NCBI GenBank assembly: GCA_002697255.1
Contig: NZUH01000030.1
Span: 56,692 to 93,535, forward strand
Length of the DNA stretch: 36,844 nucleotides
Source of the DNA: Flavobacteriaceae bacterium
GTDB taxonomy: Bacteria > Bacteroidota > Bacteroidia > Flavobacteriales > Flavobacteriaceae
Direction: 5' to 3'
Position 1 is the stretch's first letter. Each line of letters begins with the position of its first letter. Position numbers and translations under genes: made by a program. Positions 16,740 through 24,474 of this stretch are shown piece after piece. The notes beneath the pieces are model-generated. The model was given only the letters and a program-made list of their open reading frames with translations, was not told the DNA's origin and did not search any database.

Positions 16740-18236
16740 ATGAAAAAATTAATTCTAATTACATGTTTGATTTCATTTTCAATTAAATCACAAAATATAA
16801 CGTTACCAATTGATACAATTGTTACTACTTATCATGAAACAAAAATAAAGGGACAAACAATAAAATATACAGCTGAAGCTGGAACACAACCTGTGTGGGA
16901 CAAAAACGGAAACCCAATTGCAAGTTTATTTTTTACTTATTACAAAAGAGTTTTTAATAAAGATTCAAAATTAAATCCTAATCATAGACCATTAATAATT
17001 TCCTTTAATGGAGGTCCAGGATCAGGTTCATTATGGATGCATATCGGATATACTGGTCCAAAAGTTTTAAATATTGACGAAGAAGGTTACCCAATACAAC
17101 CATATGGTGTAAAAGACAACCCTTATTCAATTATTGATACAGCTGATATTGTTTTTGTATGCCCTGTTAATACAGGTTATTCAAGAATGATTTCTGATAG
17201 TAAGGGTAAATACCCTGATAGAAAAATATTCTTCGGAATTAACGCTGATATAAAGTATTTAGCTGATTGGATTAATACATTTATTTCAAGAAAAAACAGA
17301 TGGGAATCTCCAAAATATATTATAGGGGAAAGTTATGGTGGCACAAGAGTGATGGGTTTATCATATGAATTACAAAATAAACATTGGATGTATCTGAATG
17401 GAGTTATAATGGTTTCCCCTGCAGACTATAAATTATTTGAAGAAGGTGACTCGGTAAATTCGTCTCTTCACCTTCCATATTATTCAGCAACTGCATGGTA
17501 TCATGGTGCACTAGACGAAGATTTACAGAAAAAAGATCTAAATCAAATTCTACCAGAAGTTGAAGATTTTACAATTAATAAATTAATTCCTGCAATTGCC
17601 AAAGGTGGTTTCATTTCAGAAACAGAAAGAGATGAAATAGCTGATAAATATTCGTATTATTCTGGTTTAAGTAAAATATTTATTTTAAACAACAATCTTA
17701 ATGTGCCAAATAATTTCTTTTGGAAAGAACTACTAAAAGAACGTGACGGATTAACAGTAGGAAGATTAGATTCAAGATATCGTGGGTTAGATAAGAAAAA
17801 TGCTGGATCATCTCCTGATACTAATATTGAACTAAATTCATGGAACCATTCGTTTACGCCTGCTATAAACTATTATTTAAGAAATGAATTAAATTTTATA
17901 ACTGATATTAAATATAATGTTTTTGGACCTGTTCATCCGTGGGATAGGGAAAATAATAATACTCGGGAGAATCTTCGAAAAGCAATGGCTCAAAACCCTT
18001 TTTTAAAGGTTTTTATTCAGTCTGGATATTACGATGGTGCTACAAATTATTTTCAAGCAAAATATACAATGTGGCAAGTTGATCCCAGTGGAAAAATGAA
18101 GGATAGATTTTATTTTGAAGGTTATCGAAGTGGTCACATGATGTATTTGCGAAAAGAAGATCTGAAAAAATCAAATGAAGATCTTCGTCATTTCATTAAA
18201 AATTCATCAACAAATGGTAAGCCTGCAAAATATTAA
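16740..18236 (+). CDS. Secreted S10-family serine carboxypeptidase
   Basis: 498 residues with an N-terminal signal peptide ('MKKLILITCLISFSIKSQN'). The S10 alpha/beta-hydrolase signatures are present: oxyanion region 'ISFNGGPGSGSLWMH' near residue 88, nucleophile in 'YIIGESYGGTRVMG' (Ser about 197), catalytic Asp in 'IQSGYYDGATNYF' and catalytic His in 'GYRSGHMMYL'. It should remove C-terminal residues from peptides in the periplasm or outside the cell, consistent with a protein-degrading marine lifestyle. No type IX sorting domain is seen at the C-terminus, so secretion by that route is not indicated. Confidence 0.93.
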   Translation: MKKLILITCLISFSIKSQNITLPIDTIVTTYHETKIKGQTIKYTAEAGTQPVWDKNGNPIASLFFTYYKRVFNKDSKLNPNHRPLIISFNGGPGSGSLWMHIGYTGPKVLNIDEEGYPIQPYGVKDNPYSIIDTADIVFVCPVNTGYSRMISDSKGKYPDRKIFFGINADIKYLADWINTFISRKNRWESPKYIIGESYGGTRVMGLSYELQNKHWMYLNGVIMVSPADYKLFEEGDSVNSSLHLPYYSATAWYHGALDEDLQKKDLNQILPEVEDFTINKLIPAIAKGGFISETERDEIADKYSYYSGLSKIFILNNNLNVPNNFFWKELLKERDGLTVGRLDSRYRGLDKKNAGSSPDTNIELNSWNHSFTPAINYYLRNELNFITDIKYNVFGPVHPWDRENNNTRENLRKAMAQNPFLKVFIQSGYYDGATNYFQAKYTMWQVDPSGKMKDRFYFEGYRSGHMMYLRKEDLKKSNEDLRHFIKNSSTNGKPAKY

Positions 18237-18258
18237 AATTTTATAGTTTAATTTTTAT

Positions 18259-18266
18259 TATTTTTG
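18259..18266 (+). promoter_or_regulatory. -7 promoter element for the pyrC'-hydrolase pair
   Basis: TATTTTTG matches TAnnTTTG exactly and lies 14 nt upstream of the ATG at 18281. It would drive the dihydroorotase-like gene and the overlapping hydrolase. Confidence 0.5.
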
Positions 18267-18280
18267 TTCAAATTTTATAA

Positions 18281-19537
18281 ATGAATTTACTAATCCGTTC
18301 AGCTACTGTAATTGATAAAAAAAGTGAATTTCATAACCAAACTCTAGATATTTTAATAAGGGGAGGGATTATTTCTGATATTGATAAAAACATCAAAAAC
18401 TCTAAAAATTACAAGGAATTAAAATTGAATAATTTATCCATTTCAAATGGATGGTTTGATTATAGTGTATGTACTGGAGAACCAGGATACGAAGAAAGAG
18501 ATAATTTACTAAATACATTAAATGTAGCTGCTAAATCAGGCTTTACATCATTAGGAATTCAACCTGACACAAACCCAATTATTGACAAATGTACTGAAGT
18601 CGAATATCTAAAATCATTAGCTTCAAAATCTAATATAGACATTCATCCCATCGGAGCCTTAACCAAGCAATCTACAGGTAATGAATTAGCAGAAATATTA
18701 GAAATGGGAGATTCAGGTGCAATTGCCTTTGGTGATTTTAAAAAGCCAATTGAAAATCCAAATCTACTAAAACTTGCACTTCTTTACTGTAAAAATCAAA
18801 ATTATCCCATTTTTTCATTTCCGTTTGAAAAAAAATTAAACATTGATGGAGTTATAAATGAGGGAATCACAAGTACTTTGCTTGGGCTAAAAGGAATTCC
18901 TGCAATTTCTGAAGAAATAAATATAAAAAGAGATCTAACAATATTAGAGTATACTGGAGGTCGTTTACATATACCAACAATATCAACAGCCAAATCAGTT
19001 GATATTATAAGAAAAGCCAAAAGCAAAAAATTAAATGTAACATGTAGCACTTCAATTAATAATCTATTTTTTAGCGATTTGAATGTTTTAAACTTTAATA
19101 CAAACTTTAAAGTCTTACCTCCTCTCAGGTCTGAAAATGATATTGATGCTTTGATTATTGGAGTTAAAGACGGTACTATTGATTTGGTGACATCCGATCA
19201 CAATCCGTTAAATATTGAACTGAAAAATTTAGAATTTGATAATGCTAATTTTGGTTCAATTGGCCTTGAAAGTTTCTTTGGTGCATTAAATAAATTATTT
19301 TCTACAAAAATGTCAATTGATATTTTAACTAGAGGTAAAAAAATATTTAATATTCACAACTCTATTATTAAAATAGGTGAACTTGCTAATTTTACATTAT
19401 TTAATCCATTAAAAGACTATATTTTCAAAAAGGAGCACATACATTCAATTTCTAAAAATTCAATTTTTATTGATATAAAACTAAAAGGATTTGTATATGG
19501 GACTATTTCTAACGGGAAATTAACAATCAATGAGTAA
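18281..19537 (+). CDS. Dihydroorotase-like protein, probably inactive (PyrC')
   Basis: 418 residues with the amidohydrolase layout of class I dihydroorotase: 'GEPGYEERDNL', 'IDIHPIGALTKQSTGNELAE', 'VINEGITSTLLGLKGIP' and 'VTSDHNP'. The metal site is lost. The usual D-x-H-x-H strand reads 'FDYSVCTGEPG'. The histidine ligand of the HAED strand is replaced in 'FSFPFEKK', and the TPHH strand reads 'CSTSINNLFFSD'. This matches the non-catalytic PyrC' type, which in other bacteria acts as a structural partner of aspartate transcarbamoylase. A structural role here is inference. It overlaps the next gene by 8 nt. Confidence 0.88.
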   Translation: MNLLIRSATVIDKKSEFHNQTLDILIRGGIISDIDKNIKNSKNYKELKLNNLSISNGWFDYSVCTGEPGYEERDNLLNTLNVAAKSGFTSLGIQPDTNPIIDKCTEVEYLKSLASKSNIDIHPIGALTKQSTGNELAEILEMGDSGAIAFGDFKKPIENPNLLKLALLYCKNQNYPIFSFPFEKKLNIDGVINEGITSTLLGLKGIPAISEEINIKRDLTILEYTGGRLHIPTISTAKSVDIIRKAKSKKLNVTCSTSINNLFFSDLNVLNFNTNFKVLPPLRSENDIDALIIGVKDGTIDLVTSDHNPLNIELKNLEFDNANFGSIGLESFFGALNKLFSTKMSIDILTRGKKIFNIHNSIIKIGELANFTLFNPLKDYIFKKEHIHSISKNSIFIDIKLKGFVYGTISNGKLTINE

Positions 19538-20177
19538 TGAATTAGCTTATAACATAAATCATCCAAAAAAATTTAGCTCTAAATCTAAGATTATTATTAT
19601 GCTTCATGGTTACGGAAGTAATAAGGAAGATTTATTTTCATTTTCTGATTACATGAATCCAAATGATTTAATAATATCAATTCAAGGTCCTAATAAAATA
19701 GATTATGGATCTTATTGTTGGTGGACAATAAACTTTGATGAATCAATGAATTTATCAATGAATATTTCCGAAGCAAAGGAATCTATTGAATCATTACACA
19801 ACTTTATTTCAGTATATTTATCTGAAAGTTATAAATTTAACTTTGAAAATATCTTTCTCCTAGGATTTAGCCAAGGTGCCATGATAGCATATGCCCTATC
19901 GATTAATTACCCAAGGTTCTATAAAAAAGTTGTCGGATTAAGCGGAAAAATTCCTAAAGAAATATTACAATATAAAGAAAAAGAGTATTATTTAGATCAT
20001 AACTTTTTTTGCTCACACGGGATATATGATCAAGTTATAAAGATTAATGCTGGAAGAGAATCATCAAATTGGTTATTGAAAAAAGAAATTAAACATATAT
20101 TCCTAGAATTTGAGTCTCAACACAATGTATCTCCAGAGAATTTTGAAAAAATGAAATCATGGATTTATGATAACTAA
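19530..20177 (+). CDS. Alpha/beta hydrolase, phospholipase/carboxylesterase type
   Basis: 215 residues of the PF02230-like group. 'IIMLHGYGSNKEDLFSF' supplies the oxyanion loop, and 'FLLGFSQGAMIAYALSI' contains the nucleophile Ser (about residue 115). 'SHGIYDQVI' supplies the Asp and 'FESQHNVSPENF' the His, so the triad is intact. There is no signal peptide, so it acts in the cytoplasm. The substrate cannot be told from sequence; short-chain esters or acyl groups are typical of the family. It is translationally coupled to the PyrC'-like gene (8-nt overlap) and overlaps the convergent MBL gene by 4 nt. Confidence 0.88.
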   Translation: MSNELAYNINHPKKFSSKSKIIIMLHGYGSNKEDLFSFSDYMNPNDLIISIQGPNKIDYGSYCWWTINFDESMNLSMNISEAKESIESLHNFISVYLSESYKFNFENIFLLGFSQGAMIAYALSINYPRFYKKVVGLSGKIPKEILQYKEKEYYLDHNFFCSHGIYDQVIKINAGRESSNWLLKKEIKHIFLEFESQHNVSPENFEKMKSWIYDN

Positions 20178-20935
20178 AATCCATCAACTACTAATCCGTC
20201 ATAAGCTAGACTAACATTTTTAGGTAGTTTACTTTGAACATCTTTATGAAAACCTAGTTTATGACTAATATGTGTTAAATAAGCCTTTTTAGGATTTAAT
20301 CTATCGATAATAGCTAATGCATCATTAAGACTTAAATGTGAATAATGCTCTTTTATTCTAAGTGCATTAATAACCAATACATCTAAACTCTTTAATTTAT
20401 GAAATTCTGTTTCAGGAATAGTCTTAACATCGGTAAAGTATGCAAGATTGTCTATTCTAAAACCAATTATTGGTAATTTTCCGTGAAAAGCATTTAAAAC
20501 TTTTATTTCTTTATTATGAAATTTAAAATCTTTATCGATCAAATTAACAGAAACCTTTGGTGTGCCTGGGATATTACCTTTAGACTTAAAAATATAATCA
20601 AATCTCTTTTTTAGTGCACTTATAACCCTTTTACAGGCATAAATGGGAATATCACCATGTTTAAAATAAAAAGGTCTAATGTCATCTAGTCCTGAAACAT
20701 GATCATTATGTTCGTGCGTAAAAAAAATAGCATCTAATTTATCACAATTTGCATTAATCATTTGCATTCTAAAATCCGGACCACAATCAATGGCTATTTT
20801 TTTATTATCCCACTCTATCAATGCGGAAGTTCTTAGTCTTTTATCTTTGGGGTCATTACTTAGGCATACAGGGTGATCACTTCCGATTACCGGAATACCC
20901 TGAGAAGTTCCTGTTCCTAAAAAAGTTATTTTCAT
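20174..20935 (-). CDS. MBL-fold metallo-hydrolase, PhnP-like
   Basis: 253 residues with a complete metallo-beta-lactamase fold: 'FLGTGTSQGIPVIGSDHPVC', the metal motif 'FFTHEHNDHVSGLDDIRPF' (HxHxDH, about residue 73), 'AYFTDVKTIPETEF' and 'YLTHISHKLGFH'. The 'CLSNDPKDKRLRTSALI' and 'DDIRPF' features fit the PhnP subgroup, whose founding member is a phosphoribosyl cyclic phosphodiesterase. Bacteroidota members occur without phosphonate genes, and none are present here, so the real substrate is likely another phosphodiester. A -7 element TATTTTTG lies 13 nt upstream. Confidence 0.9.
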   Translation of the reverse strand: MKITFLGTGTSQGIPVIGSDHPVCLSNDPKDKRLRTSALIEWDNKKIAIDCGPDFRMQMINANCDKLDAIFFTHEHNDHVSGLDDIRPFYFKHGDIPIYACKRVISALKKRFDYIFKSKGNIPGTPKVSVNLIDKDFKFHNKEIKVLNAFHGKLPIIGFRIDNLAYFTDVKTIPETEFHKLKSLDVLVINALRIKEHYSHLSLNDALAIIDRLNPKKAYLTHISHKLGFHKDVQSKLPKNVSLAYDGLVVDGF

Positions 20936-20948
20936 TTTATACTATTAC

Positions 20949-20956
20949 CAAAAATA
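20949..20956 (-). promoter_or_regulatory. -7 promoter element of the MBL hydrolase gene
   Basis: Minus-strand TATTTTTG matches TAnnTTTG and ends 13 nt before the ATG at 20935. Confidence 0.5.
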
Positions 20957-20990
20957 CATTATTTTTTTTCATCTAATTAGAGTTATTTAA

Positions 20991-20998
20991 TACATTTG
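20991..20998 (+). promoter_or_regulatory. -7 promoter element of the 476-aa conserved gene
   Basis: TACATTTG matches TAnnTTTG and lies 18 nt upstream of the ATG at 21017. It is the same octamer as in the XRE promoter but without the flanking palindrome. Confidence 0.55.
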
Positions 20999-21016
20999 TA
21001 ATGTAAAAACAACCTC

Positions 21017-22447
21017 ATGAAAATGGTATCAGGTAGTGATAAATCGCTTTTAGAAGCAATTCCAACTATTAAACAAAAAGCCTTAAGAATTAACCTTAAC
21101 GAAAATATTTATGGGACCTTCGCAGAAATTGGAGCAGGTCAAGAAACTGTTCGACAATTTTTCAGAGTTGGTGGTGCTTCTGGCACAATTGCAAAAGCAA
21201 TGTCAGCGTATGACAAGAGCTTCAGTGATGATATATACGGAGTCGAAGACAACAAAAGATATGTGACAGAAAATCGATTAAGAAAAATGTTGAAACTTGA
21301 AACATCTCTAATCGAAAAAAGAATCAAAAGAAAAAACAATGAAAATAAAATGTTTTTCTGTTATGCTAATACTGTAGCAACAGTTGATTTTGCAAAAAAA
21401 TATAACGGACATGGATGGGTTGGGGTAAGGTTTCAAATTAATCCAAAAGAAGATTATAATGATATTATATTTCATGTAAGATTTAAAGAAAATTCTGCAA
21501 GTCTTCAACAAGAGACTTTAGGTGTTCTAGGAACAAACTTAATTTACAGTGCTTTTTACCATTATGAGACACCAAAAAAAATAATCAAATACCTGTATGA
21601 TCACCTGGATGATAATCAGGTTGAAATTGACACTGTAAATTTTTCAGGACCTATTTTTAAAAATGTTGATAATAGAATTTTAAGTTTAGAGTTAGTTAAG
21701 AATGGAATGACTGAAGCTGTAATGTTTGGCCCAGACGGTAATAATTTATTACCTGCAGGTGCTCTTTATAAAAAAAATATTCTTGCTTTGAGAGGTCGGT
21801 TTAGACCTGTAACTAAGGTTAACGAAGAAATGTATAAAAATTCTTTAGAAATGTTTTTAAAAGAGCGTCATGTTGATAAAAAAGATACAATTGTAATATT
21901 TGAAATCACTTTAGCTGATTTAACATCTGACGGTGAAATTGATGAAAAAGATTTTATGGACAGGGCTAAGCTCTTAGGATCTCTTGGAGAAACAGTTCTT
22001 ATTTCTAACTACAAGGAATACTATAGGTTAGTAGAGTATTTTTCTCTTTATACAAAAAAGAAAGTAGGATTGTGTATGGGAGTAAATAACTTGATCCAAA
22101 TTTTTGACCCTAAATATTACACACACTTGAGTGGTGGAATTCTTGAAGCCTTTGGTAAACTTTTTTTTAAAAGCCTAAAAGTATATTTATACCCTGTTTT
22201 ATCTGAAAATAATGAAATTATTAACAGTGACAACCTTAAGGTACATCCTAGGATGAAAGAGCTCTACAAATTTTTTAAATTTAACGGAAAAGTTGTCGAT
22301 GTTTTAAATTTCAAAAAACAATCACTTAGTATATATTCTCATGAAGTTTTAGAAAAAATAAGAAAAAATGAATTTGGATGGGAAAAACTATTACCGAAAG
22401 CAGTTGGATCAAAAATCAAAAAATTCAAACTTTTTGGTTATAAATAA
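21017..22447 (+). CDS. Large conserved cytoplasmic protein of unknown function
   Basis: 476 residues, no signal peptide and no transmembrane segment. I recognise the family from many Bacteroidota and other phyla by its N-terminal block 'ALRINLNENIYGTFAEIGAG' and 'QETVRQFFRVGGASGTIAKA', then 'YANTVATVDFAKKY', 'VKNGMTEAVMFGPDGNNLLP', 'GALYKKNILALRGRFRPVTK' and 'HLSGGILEAFGKLFFK'. From memory, homologues are often named 'TonB-dependent receptor' or 'nicotinate-nucleotide adenylyltransferase'; neither is supported, since there is no signal, plug, barrel or HxGH motif. The 3' end abuts convergent bcp with no gap. The conservation suggests an important but undescribed enzyme or metabolic protein. 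Confidence 0.85.
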   Translation: MKMVSGSDKSLLEAIPTIKQKALRINLNENIYGTFAEIGAGQETVRQFFRVGGASGTIAKAMSAYDKSFSDDIYGVEDNKRYVTENRLRKMLKLETSLIEKRIKRKNNENKMFFCYANTVATVDFAKKYNGHGWVGVRFQINPKEDYNDIIFHVRFKENSASLQQETLGVLGTNLIYSAFYHYETPKKIIKYLYDHLDDNQVEIDTVNFSGPIFKNVDNRILSLELVKNGMTEAVMFGPDGNNLLPAGALYKKNILALRGRFRPVTKVNEEMYKNSLEMFLKERHVDKKDTIVIFEITLADLTSDGEIDEKDFMDRAKLLGSLGETVLISNYKEYYRLVEYFSLYTKKKVGLCMGVNNLIQIFDPKYYTHLSGGILEAFGKLFFKSLKVYLYPVLSENNEIINSDNLKVHPRMKELYKFFKFNGKVVDVLNFKKQSLSIYSHEVLEKIRKNEFGWEKLLPKAVGSKIKKFKLFGYK

Positions 22448-22900
22448 TTATCCTATAATCTGAGAAGCGTGTTCCTTGGTTTTTACCTTTTCAATAATAT
22501 TTGATATTTTACCCTTTTCATCAATTACAAATGTTTTCCTTATAATACCCATATATTCTTTTCCCATAAATTTTTTCAAACCCCACACACCATAAGACAT
22601 AATAACATCTTTATTCTCATCACACAATAGACTGTATGGAAAATTAAACTTATCACTGAACTTTTTTTGTAATTTCTCGTTATCTGCGGAAACACCAAGA
22701 ATTTCATAACCTAATGATTTAAATTTTAAATAGTTATCACTTAGGTTACATGCTTCTGCTGTACATCCTGGTGTATTAGCTTTGGGGTAGAAAAAAATAA
22801 CTAGTTTTTTATTGAAAAAATCTGAAGATTTTATAATATTACCATTTTGATCTTTACAACTGAAATTAGGCGCAATGTCTCCTATTTTTAAAATATTCAT
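22448..22900 (-). CDS. bcp: Thioredoxin-dependent thiol peroxidase (Bcp/PrxQ)
   Basis: 150-residue peroxiredoxin of the BCP/PrxQ class that reduces hydrogen and organic peroxides. The peroxidatic cysteine is in 'FYPKANTPGCTAEACNL' (about residue 41), and the second Cys five residues later is the BCP resolving cysteine. 'GDIAPNFSCKDQNGN' at the N-terminus and 'VSADNEKLQKKF' are typical. Cytoplasmic. It is divergent from nth with 35 nt between starts. I found no exact -7 element on this strand. Confidence 0.95.
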   Translation of the reverse strand: MNILKIGDIAPNFSCKDQNGNIIKSSDFFNKKLVIFFYPKANTPGCTAEACNLSDNYLKFKSLGYEILGVSADNEKLQKKFSDKFNFPYSLLCDENKDVIMSYGVWGLKKFMGKEYMGIIRKTFVIDEKGKISNIIEKVKTKEHASQIIG

Positions 22901-22906
22901 AATTCT

Positions 22907-22914
22907 TATATTTG
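22907..22914 (+). promoter_or_regulatory. -7 promoter element for nth
   Basis: TATATTTG matches TAnnTTTG and lies 21 nt upstream of the TTG start of nth, supporting that start. Confidence 0.55.
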
Positions 22915-22935
22915 AATTAATAAAATTAACATAAT

Positions 22936-23580
22936 TTGAATAAAAAAGATAAAGTAATTTTTATAATAAAAAAACTTGAGGATTTATTTCCAGAAGTTCC
23001 TGTTCCATTAGACCATAATGATCCATATACTTTATTAATTGCTGTTCTTTTATCAGCTCAGTGCACTGACAAAAGAGTAAACACTGTAACACCAAAATTA
23101 TTTAAAATTGCTGATAATCCATTTGATATGGTTAATTTAACAATTGAAGAAATTAAAGAGATAATAAGACCTTGCGGGCTATCTCCAATGAAAAGCAAAG
23201 GGATTTTTGGTTTAAGTAAAATTATCATTAAAAAACATGACGGAAAAGTACCCCAATCTTTTGATGAATTGGAAGAACTTCCAGCCGTTGGTCATAAAAC
23301 AGCTAGTGTCGTAATGTCACAGGCTTTTGGACACCCTGCATTTCCGGTAGACACACATATTCATCGCTTAATGTTCAGGTGGGGATTAAGTAATGGGTCC
23401 AATGTCAAGCAAACAGAGAAAGATGCGAAAAGACTATTTCCGAAAGACAAATGGAATAAACTTCATTTACAAATTATATATTATGCAAGAAATTATTCAC
23501 CAGCTAGAGCATGGGATATAAATCGTGACATAATCACAAAAAAAATAGGAAGAAAATCTATTTTAAAAAAATTAGTTTAG
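22936..23580 (+). CDS. nth: Endonuclease III without the iron-sulfur loop
   Basis: A DNA glycosylase/AP lyase that excises oxidised pyrimidines. 214 residues from a TTG start; the start is supported by the upstream -7 box and by the family N-terminus reaching 'VPLDHNDPYTLLIAVLLSAQ'. The helix-hairpin-helix 'LEELPAVGHKTASVVMSQAF' contains the catalytic Lys, and the catalytic Asp is in 'FPVDTHIHRL'. The C-terminal C-x6-C-x2-C-x5-C iron-sulfur motif is absent: the end reads 'QIIYYARNYSPARAWDINRD', and the only cysteines are in 'SAQCTDKR' and 'RPCGLS'. It overlaps the small minus-strand ORF by 9 nt. Confidence 0.93.
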   Translation: MNKKDKVIFIIKKLEDLFPEVPVPLDHNDPYTLLIAVLLSAQCTDKRVNTVTPKLFKIADNPFDMVNLTIEEIKEIIRPCGLSPMKSKGIFGLSKIIIKKHDGKVPQSFDELEELPAVGHKTASVVMSQAFGHPAFPVDTHIHRLMFRWGLSNGSNVKQTEKDAKRLFPKDKWNKLHLQIIYYARNYSPARAWDINRDIITKKIGRKSILKKLV

Positions 23581-23709
23581 ATTAATCAATGTAGTTTTAT
23601 CATTAACCCTAACCGATTTAATTGACTTTGAGTAGTTTATTAAAAAATTAATAGTTTTTCTTTTTGGTTCAAGAGAGATTATTTCTTGAAAAAAGTAGTT
23701 TTTTTCCAT
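23572..23709 (-). CDS. Small 45-aa protein downstream of the sigma factor (not in ORF track)
   Basis: Reading the minus strand from ATG at 23709 gives an uninterrupted 45-codon frame beginning 'MEKNYFFQEIISLEPKRKTI' and ending in '...LINLN'. It starts 49 nt after the sigma-factor stop on the same strand and ends in a 9-nt tail-to-tail overlap with nth, the packing seen for real genes elsewhere in the window. The 'SLEPKRKTINFLINYSKS' core is like a small protein I believe follows sigma-factor genes in Flavobacteriia, but I cannot confirm this here. There is no membrane segment and no known domain. A role with the sigma factor, perhaps as a regulator, is only a guess from position. Confidence 0.55.
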   Translation of the reverse strand: MEKNYFFQEIISLEPKRKTINFLINYSKSIKSVRVNDKTTLINLN

Positions 23710-23758
23710 TCATAAATATTTCTATTTTGATAACGAAAAAAAAAAATAAAATATTATA

Positions 23759-24343
23759 TTAATTTGTTAAACTAATATTTTTATTTTTAATTATATTTCT
23801 AAGGTTTATTAAAGCATATCTCATTCTTCCAAGTGAAGTGTTTATACTTACACCTGTTTTTTCTGAAATTTCTTTAAAACTTAAATCATTGTAGTACCTA
23901 TAAACTAGAACTTCTTTTTGATCATTAGGCAAGAAATTAATTAATTTTTTTACCTCACTATGAATCTGATTTTTTATCATCTGATTTTCGATATCAATGT
24001 CAGAGTTTTTTAAAACAGAGAAAATATCAAAATCATGTGAATTTTCAAATTTTGGAATTCTCTTGTTTTTTCTAAAATGATCAATAACTAAATTGTGAGC
24101 AATTCTGGTTACCCAAGAAATAAATTTACCTTCTTCATTGTAATTACCCAATTTTAATGTTTTTATAACCTTTATAAAAGTATCTTGAAATATGTCTTCT
24201 GATAAATCTCTATCGTAAACTTTGGAATAAATAAAACTATAAATTCTTTGTTTATGACGTTTAAACAGAACTTCTAATGATTTTTCATCACCGGAAATAT
24301 ATTTAGAAACTAAAACTGAATCAGCAATAACAGATTTTTTCAT
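23759..24343 (-). CDS. ECF-type RNA polymerase sigma factor
   Basis: 194 residues of the sigma-70 ECF class. Region 2 shows 'LFKRHKQRIYSFIYSKVYDR', 'LSEDIFQDTFIKVIKTL' and 'FISWVTRIAHNLVIDHFRK'. Region 4 shows 'LPNDQKEVLVYRYYNDLSFK' and the HTH 'EISEKTGVSINTSLGRMRYAL'. There is no transmembrane anti-sigma gene next to it; the only downstream partner candidate is the 45-aa ORF. The start region is overlaid by a large inverted repeat that could fold over the start codon. It is divergent from uvrA, a context I recall from other Flavobacteriia. Confidence 0.93.
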   Translation of the reverse strand: MKKSVIADSVLVSKYISGDEKSLEVLFKRHKQRIYSFIYSKVYDRDLSEDIFQDTFIKVIKTLKLGNYNEEGKFISWVTRIAHNLVIDHFRKNKRIPKFENSHDFDIFSVLKNSDIDIENQMIKNQIHSEVKKLINFLPNDQKEVLVYRYYNDLSFKEISEKTGVSINTSLGRMRYALINLRNIIKNKNISLTN

Positions 24344-24394
24344 AACATTACATTTAGATTAAACTAAGTCTAATAAGTTTTTAAGTAATGTTAT
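24342..24394. repeat. Long-armed inverted repeat at the sigma-factor start
   Basis: ATAACATTAC (24342-24351) and GTAATGTTAT (24385-24394) are perfect 10-bp arms around 33 nt. A nested pair, TTAGA and TCTAA, lies inside. In the sigma-factor mRNA (minus strand) the 3' arm runs up to and into the ATG, so the hairpin would occlude the start codon. It could equally be a protein-binding site. Confidence 0.5.
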
Positions 24395-24474
24395 CCTATA
24401 GGCGATTATATTAATTTAATCAAATATACATTTAAATTTATTATTATTCAAAACTTTATCATTTCAGAAAATTA

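Noticed and set aside
21001-21006. ATG-TAA minimal upstream ORF before the 476-aa gene
   Set aside because: It lies at or before the expected transcription start (3 nt after the -7 box), so it may not be in the mRNA; too little to claim.
21017-22447. TonB-dependent receptor annotation
   Set aside because: The protein has no signal peptide, no plug domain and no barrel pattern; the name is a propagated label.
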